NCBI GenBank assembly: GCA_025355115.1
Contig: JANXLO010000677.1
Span: 1 to 13,652, forward strand
Origin: Chthonomonadaceae bacterium
GTDB lineage: Bacteria > Armatimonadota > Chthonomonadetes > Chthonomonadales > Chthonomonadaceae
DNA: 13,652 bases
Direction of reading: 5' to 3'
Below are positions 1 through 6,260 of this stretch, piece after piece. Each line of letters opens with the position of its first letter. Position 1 is the stretch's first letter. A model generated the notes under the pieces. That model ran no database searches. It saw only the letters and a program-made list of their open reading frames with translations, and was not told where the DNA came from. The position numbers and the translations under genes were made by a program.

Positions 1-496
1 CCGCGGGGGTCGTCTCCATCGCCAACATGGCTTTGCGAAATCCCTGACGGCTCGGCTTCGCCGCCTGCCGAACGAATGCGCACTGGAGCTTCTCCGCAAT
101 GCGCTCAGATCGGGTGCTGAGAACGGAGTTGGACAGTATACACAGTTTCAACCCCGCCGCCTTCAATTCCTCCAACCACTCCGTAATTTCTTTGGTCATC
201 TCCTCCTGATGCCATAGGACGAGCGTATTGTCGAGGTCGAGTATGATGCCTCTCAGCCCCTGCGCCAGCAGATCCTGCGGCCTCAGTTGCGTGACGCTTT
301 CAACCATTCTGTGCGGGCAGAAGATGAGCCAGCCTGGACGGGGCGGATGCACCGTCGGGACAATCTGTCCCTCCTTCGCTTCAGCTAACACCTCGCGCAC
401 AATCTCGGGAGGGCTGACAGCTGCCTCCTGCATGGCCGTCTGCGCGACTTCCTGCACGGATGGCTGCGGCAGCTCCTGCGAAGAGGAATCGGTCAC
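1..496 (-). CDS. yqeG: YqeG-family HAD IIIA-type phosphatase (3' end outside window)
   Basis: Partial gene, 165 codons visible, C-terminus beyond the left edge. It encodes a HAD-superfamily hydrolase of the YqeG type, a cytosolic phosphatase-like protein whose physiological substrate is not settled. Visible motifs in order: motif I DLDNT at residues 87-91 (nucleophile D87, acid/base D89), motif II SNS at 122-124, and motif III lysine K147 in AKPSRQGFRKAM, the family's usual arrangement. I chose the GTG at 496-494 because GGAGG lies 6 nt upstream and it overlaps the mltG stop as GTGA, a typical translational coupling. This start gives about 50 extra residues rich in Gln, Glu and Pro before the usual YqeG N-terminal segment (LIFCPHRMVESV, about residues 57-68). 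A later ATG at 433-431 is possible but has less support. Family call is firm; start moderately sure. Confidence 0.85.
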   Translation of the reverse strand, partial: MTDSSSQELPQPSVQEVAQTAMQEAAVSPPEIVREVLAEAKEGQIVPTVHPPRPGWLIFCPHRMVESVTQLRPQDLLAQGLRGIILDLDNTLVLWHQEEMTKEITEWLEELKAAGLKLCILSNSVLSTRSERIAEKLQCAFVRQAAKPSRQGFRKAMLAMETTPA

Positions 497-1596
497 TGCG
501 CACCTCCGCTCTGAACGCTGCGCTCCGCTCTCGACTTCCGCACAGCCGCCGCATGCTCGGCAGGTGTTCGCGAGAAGACGTGAGCGCCGCTCTTGCGCGC
601 GACATAGTAGATATAGTCGTTCGCCTCCGGATGAAGCGCGGCCTCCAGGGACGCTATGCCGGGGCTTGCGATCGGGCCGGGCGGCAGTCCGACGACGCGA
701 TACGTGTTGTAGGGCGAATCCACCTCTAAATCCTTATAGTACACTCTGTTTTTATGGTGGCCCAGGGCGTACAGCACCGTTGCGTCGATCTCAAGCTTCA
801 TGCCTTTTTTTAACCGATTCTCCAGCACGCCGGCGATCCGCGTGCGGTCCGCGGAAATCTTCGCCTCCCGCTCGATCAGCGATGCGAGCGTCACTATCTC
901 GTGCAGGCTGTGCCCGCTGCCGGATATCTCTTGTTCTTTGGGACGTGCAAACCGGCGTGAAAAGTTCAACAGCATTTCATGCACGATTGCGCTTGGAGTG
1001 GAGCCAGGAAGGAAGTCGTAGGTGTCGGGAAAGAGGTAGCCCTCGAGTGTCTCCTTGGGGAGCGCAAATCCATAGTCGCCGCTGGTCCAGGCCGTCGGCT
1101 TGGCCGCAAATTGCTGGAATGCGTCCGCGCTGCAGATGCCTCTCTCCTCGAGGGATTCAGCTATTTGTGCCAGCGTGAAGCCCTCGGGCACGGTGATTCG
1201 CAGGCGGCCGGCCGCATCACGACCCGGCCCCTGCTCCAGTGCGCGGAGCACCTGCGCGAGGCTCATAGCACCTGACAAAGTGTAGCGTCCAGCTTTGAGC
1301 CTGCTCGCCGCACCGTGCCAGCGAACATAGAACTGGAAGGCCGCCGCGCTCCGTATCACGCCGTCACGGACCAGCGTCTCCCCGACCCCCCCCACTCCTT
1401 TGCCGCGCTCGATTACTACTGTTACCGCTCTCCTGTCCTCCGATTTCGGGAGGAACATGGAGCGCACCGCCGTCGCGCCGATCATGAGCACGGCGATCAC
1501 GCCCACGACCAGCCGTACTTGCAGAAGCTTGCGCTTCTCCTCCGCCCGCGTCCTCAAGCTGTTTTTGCGCGCCGGCTTGCGCTCCGTATCGCTCAC
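493..1596 (-). CDS. mltG: Endolytic murein transglycosylase MltG (YceG-like)
   Basis: Inner-membrane lytic transglycosylase that cleaves nascent glycan strands and is thought to set glycan length during peptidoglycan synthesis. With the start chosen here the protein has 367 residues: a basic cytoplasmic tail, one membrane segment at about 28-45, a LysM-like part (VTVVIERGKGVGGV onward), then the YceG catalytic domain. Landmarks are EGYLFPDTY (about 185-193), LASLIEREA (237-245), whose Glu 242 matches the catalytic Glu of E. coli MltG, and GLPPGPIASPG near 303-313, where Ser replaces the usual Asn of GPIxNPG. The reading frame extends to a GTG at 1638. I prefer GTG 1596-1594 because a GGGGGTGA Shine-Dalgarno-like element lies just upstream, while 1638 has none. 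The stop overlaps the yqeG start by 4 nt, so the two are probably co-translated. No convincing promoter was found. Confidence 0.93.
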   Translation of the reverse strand: MSDTERKPARKNSLRTRAEEKRKLLQVRLVVGVIAVLMIGATAVRSMFLPKSEDRRAVTVVIERGKGVGGVGETLVRDGVIRSAAAFQFYVRWHGAASRLKAGRYTLSGAMSLAQVLRALEQGPGRDAAGRLRITVPEGFTLAQIAESLEERGICSADAFQQFAAKPTAWTSGDYGFALPKETLEGYLFPDTYDFLPGSTPSAIVHEMLLNFSRRFARPKEQEISGSGHSLHEIVTLASLIEREAKISADRTRIAGVLENRLKKGMKLEIDATVLYALGHHKNRVYYKDLEVDSPYNTYRVVGLPPGPIASPGIASLEAALHPEANDYIYYVARKSGAHVFSRTPAEHAAAVRKSRAERSVQSGGAQ

Positions 1597-1742
1597 GCCA
1601 TCACCCCCGCGCTCTATTTGCGTTTCCTCGGGCCGCACCTGGGCATCCAGACTGCCATGCTTTCATGCACCGATGATTCTGGCATATTTTCGACATTTCA
1701 TGACCTTCGCAACCTATAGAATATGAAGCACTTGCGCAAATA

Positions 1743-1761
1743 GGAGCTGGCACCTAGCTCC
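1743..1761 (-). terminator. Small hairpin after the aldolase gene (possible weak terminator)
   Basis: GGAGCT at 1743-1748 and AGCTCC at 1756-1761 form a perfect 6-bp stem with a 7-nt loop, 15 nt past the aldolase stop. In the direction of transcription it is followed by CTATTTG, a poor U-run, so termination would be weak and readthrough into mltG is plausible. A second dyad, CATAGG-A-CCTATG (1769-1781), overlaps the aldolase stop codon. Confidence 0.35.
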
Positions 1762-1776
1762 CCTTCCCCATAGGAC

Positions 1777-2697
1777 CTATGCCTGCTTGCTGTAGATGTT
1801 CATGATTTGGGCAAGCAGAGCGCGTGATTCGGCCTCCGGGCGCTGAAATGAGTTGCGACCGATGATGGAGCCATGCCCCCCGCCGTCCTGAACACCCTGC
1901 ACCTCCTCCAGAAGCTTCTCGTCGGATTCGAAAGCTCCACCAGAGAAGATGAGTATGCGTCTCCCGTTGAAGCAGCACTGCACCACATGTCGAATCCGCT
2001 CGGCCAGGGTGGCGATGGGGATTTTGCACTCCTCGTATACTTTTCGCGCCTCTGCCTGCTCGATGTGCGCCGTCGGGATTTTGACTTTGATGATGTGCGC
2101 GCCCAACTGCGCTGCGATGTGAGCTGCGTAGCCGCAGACGTCGATCGCCGTCTCGCCCTCCTTGCTCAGCTGGGAGCCGCGCGGATACGACCAGATCACG
2201 ACGACGAGGCCGGAGCGTTTGGCCGCGATAGCTATAGTGCGTATCTGCTCGTACATCTCCAGTCGATGCTCGGAGCCGGGATAGATCGTGAAGCCGATGC
2301 CCACGCAGCCCAGGCGCAGCGCATCGGAGACGCTGCCCGTAAGGGCCTGCATCGGGTCTTTTTCATTCATCAGCACATCGTGGTCGTTGGCTTTGAGGAT
2401 GAGTGGGATCTCCCCTGCAAACTCCCTAGCGCCAGCCTCGAGGAAGCCTAGCGGTGCGGCGTAGGCGCTGCATCCAGCCTCCAGTGCCAGCTCGAAATGG
2501 TAGAGCGGGTCGTAGGCGGGCGGGTTCTGCGCGAAGCTGCGCCCCGGCCCATGCTCGAAGCCCTGATCAACCGGCAGAATGACCAGCTTGCCCGTTCCGG
2601 CCAGCCGTCCATGATTCATCAGGCGTGCCAGATTGGTCAAAGTTCCAGGGTTGTCGCTCCCGTAGCAGCTCAAAATCTCACGCACTCGCGGTGTCAT
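1777..2697 (-). CDS. fbaB: Class I fructose-bisphosphate aldolase, FbaB/DhnA type
   Basis: Cytosolic Schiff-base aldolase interconverting fructose 1,6-bisphosphate with dihydroxyacetone phosphate and glyceraldehyde 3-phosphate, in glycolysis and gluconeogenesis. The 306-residue protein resembles E. coli FbaB along its length: RLAGTGKLVILPVDQGFEHG (31-50), DPLYHFELALEAGC (63-76), a region with TIYPGSE (137-143), IWSYPRGS (168-175), HIIKVK (201-206), whose K204 aligns with the FbaB Schiff-base lysine, then a phosphate-binding SGG (252-254) and GRNSFQRP (280-287). The ATG at 2697-2695 is preceded by AAGGAG with 7-nt spacing. The frame stays open 11 codons further upstream, but that part lacks a ribosome binding site and reads through the hairpin described separately. 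Transcribed alone, divergently from the DUF427 gene. A related DhnA-family aldolase with another substrate cannot be excluded by eye. Confidence 0.9.
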   Translation of the reverse strand: MTPRVREILSCYGSDNPGTLTNLARLMNHGRLAGTGKLVILPVDQGFEHGPGRSFAQNPPAYDPLYHFELALEAGCSAYAAPLGFLEAGAREFAGEIPLILKANDHDVLMNEKDPMQALTGSVSDALRLGCVGIGFTIYPGSEHRLEMYEQIRTIAIAAKRSGLVVVIWSYPRGSQLSKEGETAIDVCGYAAHIAAQLGAHIIKVKIPTAHIEQAEARKVYEECKIPIATLAERIRHVVQCCFNGRRILIFSGGAFESDEKLLEEVQGVQDGGGHGSIIGRNSFQRPEAESRALLAQIMNIYSKQA

Positions 2698-2704
2698 GTC
2701 TCTG

Positions 2705-2726
2705 CTCCTTGAACGGCCCGGCGTTC
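2705..2726 (-). promoter_or_regulatory. Aldolase ribosome binding site with abutting hairpin
   Basis: The Shine-Dalgarno AAGGAG occupies 2710-2705 and fixes the aldolase start at 2697. Directly upstream, GAACG and CGTTC (2722-2726 and 2711-2715) form a 5-bp stem with a 6-nt GC-rich loop that ends where the SD begins. It could modulate ribosome access, but a stem this short may be chance. Confidence 0.35.
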
Positions 2727-2774
2727 GCATCGGGCCAGATCGCTCTCATGGCAGTCGAGCACGAAGTCTCATCG

Positions 2775-2803
2775 CTCACTCCCATTCGTATACCCACTAT
2801 AAC
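2775..2803 (+). promoter_or_regulatory. Possible promoter of the DUF427-methyltransferase unit
   Basis: TATAAC at 2798-2803 is a fair -10 box about 40 nt upstream of the TTG start at 2842. The hexamer 17 bp before it (CTCACT) is a poor -35. The same short AT-rich stretch reads as TATAGT on the minus strand, so the divergent aldolase promoter may overlap it. Weak call based on box similarity only. Confidence 0.25.
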
Positions 2804-2841
2804 GCGCTTGCCTACCGCTGAGTTCACGAGAGGAGAGAAAA

Positions 2842-3336
2842 TTGAGAGCAGAACGCATTCCGCCAAGACCAGGCCAAGAGTCGGTGTGGGACTACCCTCG
2901 CCCGCCACGGATCGAGGCGACGACTCGCCATATCGAGATCGTCTTCAATGGCGTCCTCATAGTCGATGCCCATCGCCCCCTCCGTGTGCTGGAGACCAGC
3001 CATCCGCCTGTCTACTATATTCCCCCAGACGAGGTTCAGATGCAATATCTCATTCGCACATCTGAGCACTCCTACTGCGAGTGGAAGGGCAGCGTAGGGT
3101 ACTATGCTCTTGTCGTCGGCGACCGTCAAGTTCTCAATGCCGCCTGGTTCTACCCCGACCCTACGCCTGCCTTTGCGGCGCTTCAAGGGTGCATCGCTTT
3201 CTACCCCGGTAAAATGGACAGATGCACGGTGGATGGCGAGATCGTGCGGGCACAGCCCGGCGACTTCTATGGCGGATGGATCACCAGTGAGATCGTCGGC
3301 CCTTTCAAGGGTAGCGCAGGCACTCAAGGCTGGTGA
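2842..3336 (+). CDS. DUF427 domain-containing protein
   Basis: A full-length 164-residue DUF427 protein, a small soluble family of unestablished biochemical function found widely in bacteria. Family landmarks are unmistakable: SVWDYPRPPRIE (14-25), RVLETSHPPVYYIPPDE (48-64), HSYCEWKGSVGYY (76-88), AAWFYPDPTPAFAAL (100-114), IAFYPGKMD (118-126) and the C-terminal block QPGDFYGGWITSEIVGPFKG (138-157). The start is TTG at 2842-2844, chosen because AGGAG (2831-2835) sits 6 nt upstream and no ATG or GTG lies near it. A methyltransferase gene follows after 46 nt with its own SD, so the two probably share a transcript. No signal peptide or membrane segment. Family assignment is firm; role unknown. 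Confidence 0.93.
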   Translation: MRAERIPPRPGQESVWDYPRPPRIEATTRHIEIVFNGVLIVDAHRPLRVLETSHPPVYYIPPDEVQMQYLIRTSEHSYCEWKGSVGYYALVVGDRQVLNAAWFYPDPTPAFAALQGCIAFYPGKMDRCTVDGEIVRAQPGDFYGGWITSEIVGPFKGSAGTQGW

Positions 3337-3382
3337 TTCCGACGACGTCGTTTGCCCAAGTTCGCTCAAAAGGAGATGAGAA

Positions 3383-4048
3383 ATGCCAGAACACCAGCCG
3401 ATCCTTCATGAGTACGATGCCTACATAAGTCGGCACTTCGCGCAGGAGGATGCCGCATTGACTGCGGCACGTGAGGACATGGCGCGCGAAGGACTCCCGC
3501 GCATCAATGTGTCGGCGAGCGAGGGCAAGCTGCTGCACCTGCTTGCCCTCATGAGCGAAGCCGAGCGCATACTGGAGATCGGGACATTGGGCGGGTACAG
3601 CACGATATGGCTCGCCCGCGCGCTGCCTCCGCATGGGAAACTGATCACGCTGGAGCTCGACGCGCACCATGCCGACGTCGCTCGCAAGAACATCGAGCGA
3701 GCCGGGCTGACCGCACAAGTAGAGGTGCGAGTAGGACCGGCACTGGAGACTCTTTCGCGGATGGGTGCGAGCGGGGAAGCGCTGTTTGATATGGCGTTCA
3801 TAGACGCGGACAAGGACGGCTATGTGGACTATCTACACAAGGTCGTTCCATTAGTTCGAGAAGGAGGGCTGGTTCTAGGAGACAACACGCTGTCGGACGA
3901 AGTCCTGGATGAGGCTGCCACGAGCGGGACCAAGCGCTACAGTTCCGCTGTCGCAGATCATCCCGATCTTGTGTCCACCATCGTACCCGTGCTGAGAAGT
4001 CAGGGCATCGACGGCCTGCTCATCTCGATAAAGCGCACCGGTCGCTGA
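3383..4048 (+). CDS. O-methyltransferase, family 3 (CCoAOMT/catechol-OMT-like)
   Basis: Soluble SAM-dependent O-methyltransferase of 221 residues, the usual length for this family, which methylates hydroxyl groups of small catechol-like or caffeoyl-type substrates with a divalent metal. Seen in order: SAM motif I LEIGTLGGYST (64-74), acidic motif LELD (90-93) after a beta strand, FIDADK (139-144) and GDN (166-168). D141, D167 and N168 occupy the expected metal-ligand positions. ATG 3383 is preceded by AAGGAG (3370-3375) with 7-nt spacing. It follows the DUF427 gene closely on the same strand and ends 45 nt before a strong dyad shared with the convergent gene. The substrate cannot be read from the sequence. 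Confidence 0.92.
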   Translation: MPEHQPILHEYDAYISRHFAQEDAALTAAREDMAREGLPRINVSASEGKLLHLLALMSEAERILEIGTLGGYSTIWLARALPPHGKLITLELDAHHADVARKNIERAGLTAQVEVRVGPALETLSRMGASGEALFDMAFIDADKDGYVDYLHKVVPLVREGGLVLGDNTLSDEVLDEAATSGTKRYSSAVADHPDLVSTIVPVLRSQGIDGLLISIKRTGR

Positions 4049-4093
4049 ATCGCTCGGTCAGTCTTGAGTGACAGCAGTTGAAACTCAGAGAAA

Positions 4094-4119
4094 TGCCGCT
4101 CACCTTTCAGTGAGCGGCA
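4094..4119. terminator. Bidirectional hairpin between convergent genes
   Basis: TGCCGCTCAC (4094-4103) and GTGAGCGGCA (4110-4119) form a perfect 10-bp stem with a 6-nt loop, midway between the methyltransferase stop (4048) and the stop of the convergent gene (4150). Neither side has a long U-run; the minus direction reads TTTCTC afterwards. Position and stem strength suggest a shared terminator. Confidence 0.7.
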
Positions 4120-4149
4120 ATGAAGCGAGCTAATTCAGAAAGGCGATTT

Positions 4150-4917
4150 CTACCTACCGCCACTGCTCCCGTTGCGGCCGGTGTTCCCGCTGTTTCCCAG
4201 TCGGAAGGTGTGTCCAAAAATAGTGATCGAGCCGCCTCCAGAGGATTGAGAGCCGTTGCCGCCCTGGGAATTCATCTGGCTGCTGGCGCTGCCCAATCGG
4301 ACCCCGTTCGGAGAAAATCCGAAGCTTGAGTAGCTGGAGTGACTGGTGACGCTGCCGCTTGAGTAGCCGGAAGGATTGGGGGGCAAGATGGAGGGGTCTT
4401 GACCGGTAAGCGCACGGATGATATTTTCTGTCCCCGCTTTCCGGACATCAACTATCGCTTCCCCCTGCTTCGGCGGGAGTGGAAGAGCGGATTCGCTGCT
4501 CGGGGTAGTATCTGCTGCGGGTAGCTCCACTTTCTTCGAGAAGCGGAACATGCCTTCCGTGTATGTAACTTCAACGGGAATCGTGCTGACTCGCAATAGC
4601 AGATCCAAGGCACTCTTAAACTTTACATTGGTGAGATGCCCGGAGAGAAGGGCGTTTTTGACTTCCGGTGCGATGATGAACTCCGCGCCCACGCTCTTCA
4701 GAAGCTTCGGCAGAACGTCGACGAGCTTCGCGCCGTCAGCGTCGACACTCACCTTTTTGTCGTCGAATTTCTCTGAACCGGAGCTAATAGCGCTGTTGGC
4801 GGAGCCGTTGCCTGAAGGCATCCCGGCAGGCGGATTCTGCGCGAAAGCCGCGCCTGAATAGGCTGTTAATGCCAGCGCCAAAATTCCTTGTACTGATGTC
4901 GAAATATCTCTTCGCAT
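4150..4917 (-). CDS. Secreted protein with secretin/TonB N-terminal (STN)-like domain
   Basis: Predicted exported protein of 255 residues. Residues 1-26 form a signal peptide (charged MRR, hydrophobic GILALALTAY, cleavage after AFA). A low-complexity Gly/Ser/Asn linker follows, then a domain at about 51-129 with the pattern of the secretin N0/STN fold: VSVDADGAKLVDVLPKLL, a strand with EFIIAPEV, NVKFKSALDLLLRV, and VEVTYTEGMFRF. A second short piece, AIVDVRKAGTENIIRAL (154-170), resembles the start of another secretin N subdomain. The last 75 residues are Ser/Gly/Asn-rich. No secretin barrel is present, so this is not a complete outer-membrane channel; it may be an accessory or scaffold protein. 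ATG 4917-4915 is chosen because GGAGG lies 8 nt upstream and the signal peptide begins there; the upstream extension to 4947 is unlikely. Domain call is by pattern only. Confidence 0.7.
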   Translation of the reverse strand: MRRDISTSVQGILALALTAYSGAAFAQNPPAGMPSGNGSANSAISSGSEKFDDKKVSVDADGAKLVDVLPKLLKSVGAEFIIAPEVKNALLSGHLTNVKFKSALDLLLRVSTIPVEVTYTEGMFRFSKKVELPAADTTPSSESALPLPPKQGEAIVDVRKAGTENIIRALTGQDPSILPPNPSGYSSGSVTSHSSYSSFGFSPNGVRLGSASSQMNSQGGNGSQSSGGGSITIFGHTFRLGNSGNTGRNGSSGGR

Positions 4918-4964
4918 CCGAATGCCCTCCTGCTCTGTGCAGAACATAAACCCGGTATTTCCGG

Positions 4965-4970
4965 ATTATA
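4965..4970 (-). promoter_or_regulatory. Candidate -10 box of the STN-protein gene
   Basis: TATAAT on the minus strand, about 48 nt upstream of the ATG at 4917, is a perfect consensus -10. Upstream hexamers at 17-18 bp (for example TTCGCT) are weak -35 matches. The predicted leader contains a small CCGG-5-CCGG dyad (4952-4964). Confidence 0.45.
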
Positions 4971-5049
4971 ACATATTATCGCAGCGAGAGCGAATCACGT
5001 TTGCAGGCTTTGCTTCGTCGACAGACAACAGCGCAGTCCGTGACATACA

Positions 5050-5086
5050 GAAAGGCTCCGGCAAAGAGTGTTTGCCGGAGCCTTTC
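5050..5086. terminator. Strong 16-bp-stem hairpin terminator after the prepilin gene
   Basis: GAAAGGCTCCGGCAAA (5050-5065) pairs perfectly with TTTGCCGGAGCCTTTC (5071-5086) around a 5-nt loop, 54 nt past the prepilin stop. Read leftward, its 3' arm ends in CCTTTC followed by TGT. Read rightward it is followed by TTTTAG, the better U-run. It should insulate the prepilin operon from the STN gene and may terminate in both directions. Confidence 0.85.
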
Positions 5087-5139
5087 TTTTAGAGGTGCCT
5101 TAGCAGCCAACAGAGGCACTGTTTATTGAGGAGCGGAAA

Positions 5140-5916
5140 CTACTGGCGAGTCGCGTTCCACATATTGTCCTGAGGACGATTCTTGGGATCCGGGTTCGTC
5201 GCTGAAGGACGAACGGATTTGGCATGGCCGTCGCAGAAGGCGAAGTTGGCGTTCATGCTATGCGCGGCGGTGACCGCTCCGTTCGGGCCATTCGGATAGG
5301 CGGCAGTGACGCTGCGGGTTCCGTCTGGCTGCTCGCCCGGCGAGTTCCAGTCCCACCAGTTGACGCCGGTCAGCAGGCAGCCCATTCCCCAGTCGGAAGC
5401 GTTCTCCTTCTCATGCTTCTCGCTCATCATGATCGTCTCAGCGGGTCGTCCTACCGCCGCCATCGACTGGGTGGTGTTGCCCATCCAGCCGCCCTCGGAT
5501 TTCGGCTGCGCAAGCCCCATCACGCCGAACAGGGAGTTGGCGCTGCCGTCCCAGCCGATGAGGGCATTGGAGGCATAGGAGACGCGGATCCCGGCCCAGC
5601 TTATATTAGAGTCGAGCGCCACCGCGTCGTCGGGACAGCGGAACACCTGATAGTTTTTCACATAGGGCTGTGTGTTGCGGACCCAGGTGTTCTGCCACCA
5701 GCTGTTGCCGAGGCCGATGGGGAACGATTCGTCGTAGTCCTGATTATACATCATGACCGCCGTGCCCAACTGCTTCATATTCGATATGCAGCTGATGGCG
5801 CGGGCCTTCTCACGAGCCTGCGCGAAGACAGGGAATAGAATTGCCGCCAAAATGGCGATGATGGCGATGACGACTAGCAGTTCAATCAGTGTGAACGCTT
5901 TCTTACTAGAAACCAT
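5140..5916 (-). CDS. Type IV/II prepilin-like protein with H-X9-DG domain (DUF1559 class)
   Basis: Pseudopilin-like surface protein of 258 residues. The short basic leader MVSSKKA ends before F8-TLIE12, the prepilin peptidase and N-methylation site, with the conserved Glu at mature position 5 and an Ala instead of the usual Gly before the cut. A hydrophobic helix ([19 protein letters not shown], about 13-31) and AQAREKAR follow, then [22 protein letters not shown]. Near the C-terminus H219-9 residues-DG (229-230) fits the prepilin-associated H-X9-DG motif. ATG 5916-5914 is chosen for its AAAGGAG SD and because the leader starts there; the open frame further upstream to 6147 overlaps the lipoprotein gene and is spurious. 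This architecture is abundant in Armatimonadota. Last gene of a probable LacI-lipoprotein-prepilin transcript. No pilin assembly genes lie nearby, so export would need machinery encoded elsewhere. Confidence 0.93.
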   Translation of the reverse strand: MVSSKKAFTLIELLVVIAIIAILAAILFPVFAQAREKARAISCISNMKQLGTAVMMYNQDYDESFPIGLGNSWWQNTWVRNTQPYVKNYQVFRCPDDAVALDSNISWAGIRVSYASNALIGWDGSANSLFGVMGLAQPKSEGGWMGNTTQSMAAVGRPAETIMMSEKHEKENASDWGMGCLLTGVNWWDWNSPGEQPDGTRSVTAAYPNGPNGAVTAAHSMNANFAFCDGHAKSVRPSATNPDPKNRPQDNMWNATRQ

Positions 5917-5974
5917 GGAACACTCTCCTTTGATAGTTGATGGATGCAGGATGGCGAACAGTGGGATGAAAAAA

Positions 5975-6196
5975 TTACTTCGGCGCCCCTTGGGTTGGAG
6001 CCTTGGCATTGGGAGACGGGCCGCCATGGTCACGCATATAGCGTTTGGCCTCCTCGGGCATTTCCTTCGGCGGGTTTTTGAATTTGTCTTCCTCGGTCTT
6101 AGTGACGGTACTGCCACTGTTGCAGCCCGTGACGGAGAGACCGGCAAGCAGAACTAGACAGCCGAAGAAAGAGGCGCGCAGGTAACGGAACGACAC
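5975..6196 (-). CDS. Small predicted lipoprotein
   Basis: A 73-residue protein with a lipoprotein signal: charged VSFRYLR, hydrophobic stretch [11 protein letters not shown], and lipobox VTGC with Cys at residue 25. The mature part is about 49 residues, hydrophilic ([29 protein letters not shown], given here as two pieces: residues 26-40 and 41-54), ending in a Pro/Gly/Ala tail. I chose GTG 6196-6194 because GAGGAG (6209-6204) lies 7 nt upstream; the frame stays open to 6241 but those codons have no SD and lengthen the signal unnaturally. It sits between the LacI gene (64 nt away) and the prepilin gene (58 nt away), same strand, which suggests cotranscription. No function known to me; it may be a membrane-anchored partner of the pseudopilin. 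Confidence 0.8.
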   Translation of the reverse strand: MSFRYLRASFFGCLVLLAGLSVTGCNSGSTVTKTEEDKFKNPPKEMPEEAKRYMRDHGGPSPNAKAPTQGAPK

Positions 6197-6226
6197 AGCT
6201 TTTCTCCTCTTTGAAGTAACGGAACG
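6182..6226. repeat. 11-bp direct repeat flanking the lipoprotein ribosome binding site
   Basis: GTAACGGAACG occurs exactly at 6182-6192, inside the first codons of the lipoprotein gene, and again at 6216-6226, just upstream of its SD. The copies are 34 bp apart, about three helical turns, in the same orientation. Could be a regulator-binding pair or a small duplication; function unknown. Confidence 0.45.
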
Positions 6227-6260
6227 GACATCAGAGTGCATTCCGTAGATGGCCGCCCGG

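Noticed and set aside
228..1178. Long plus-strand open frame (316 codons) opposite mltG and yqeG
   Set aside because: It is antisense to two recognisable genes, its product is Arg/Ser/Cys-rich low-quality sequence with no domain, and it has no ribosome binding site.
1640..1742. Possible mltG promoter boxes such as TTGCGC and TATAGG
   Set aside because: The spacers I could form are 15 or 20 bp and the hexamers poor; not good enough to call.
1873..2451. Plus-strand open frame (192 codons) opposite the aldolase
   Set aside because: Shadow of the aldolase coding strand; no SD and no family resemblance.
3342..3351. Palindrome ACGACGTCGT between the DUF427 and methyltransferase genes
   Set aside because: Perfect but short, with no loop and no promoter nearby; consistent with chance in GC-rich DNA.
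4201..4350. Gly/Ser/Asn-rich coding stretch considered as a DNA tandem repeat
   Set aside because: The composition is low-complexity but no fixed repeat unit recurs at the nucleotide level.
5917..6147. Upstream extension of the prepilin reading frame
   Set aside because: It would bury the prepilin leader 77 residues inside the protein and overlap the lipoprotein gene. The ATG at 5916 has a strong SD and a normal leader.
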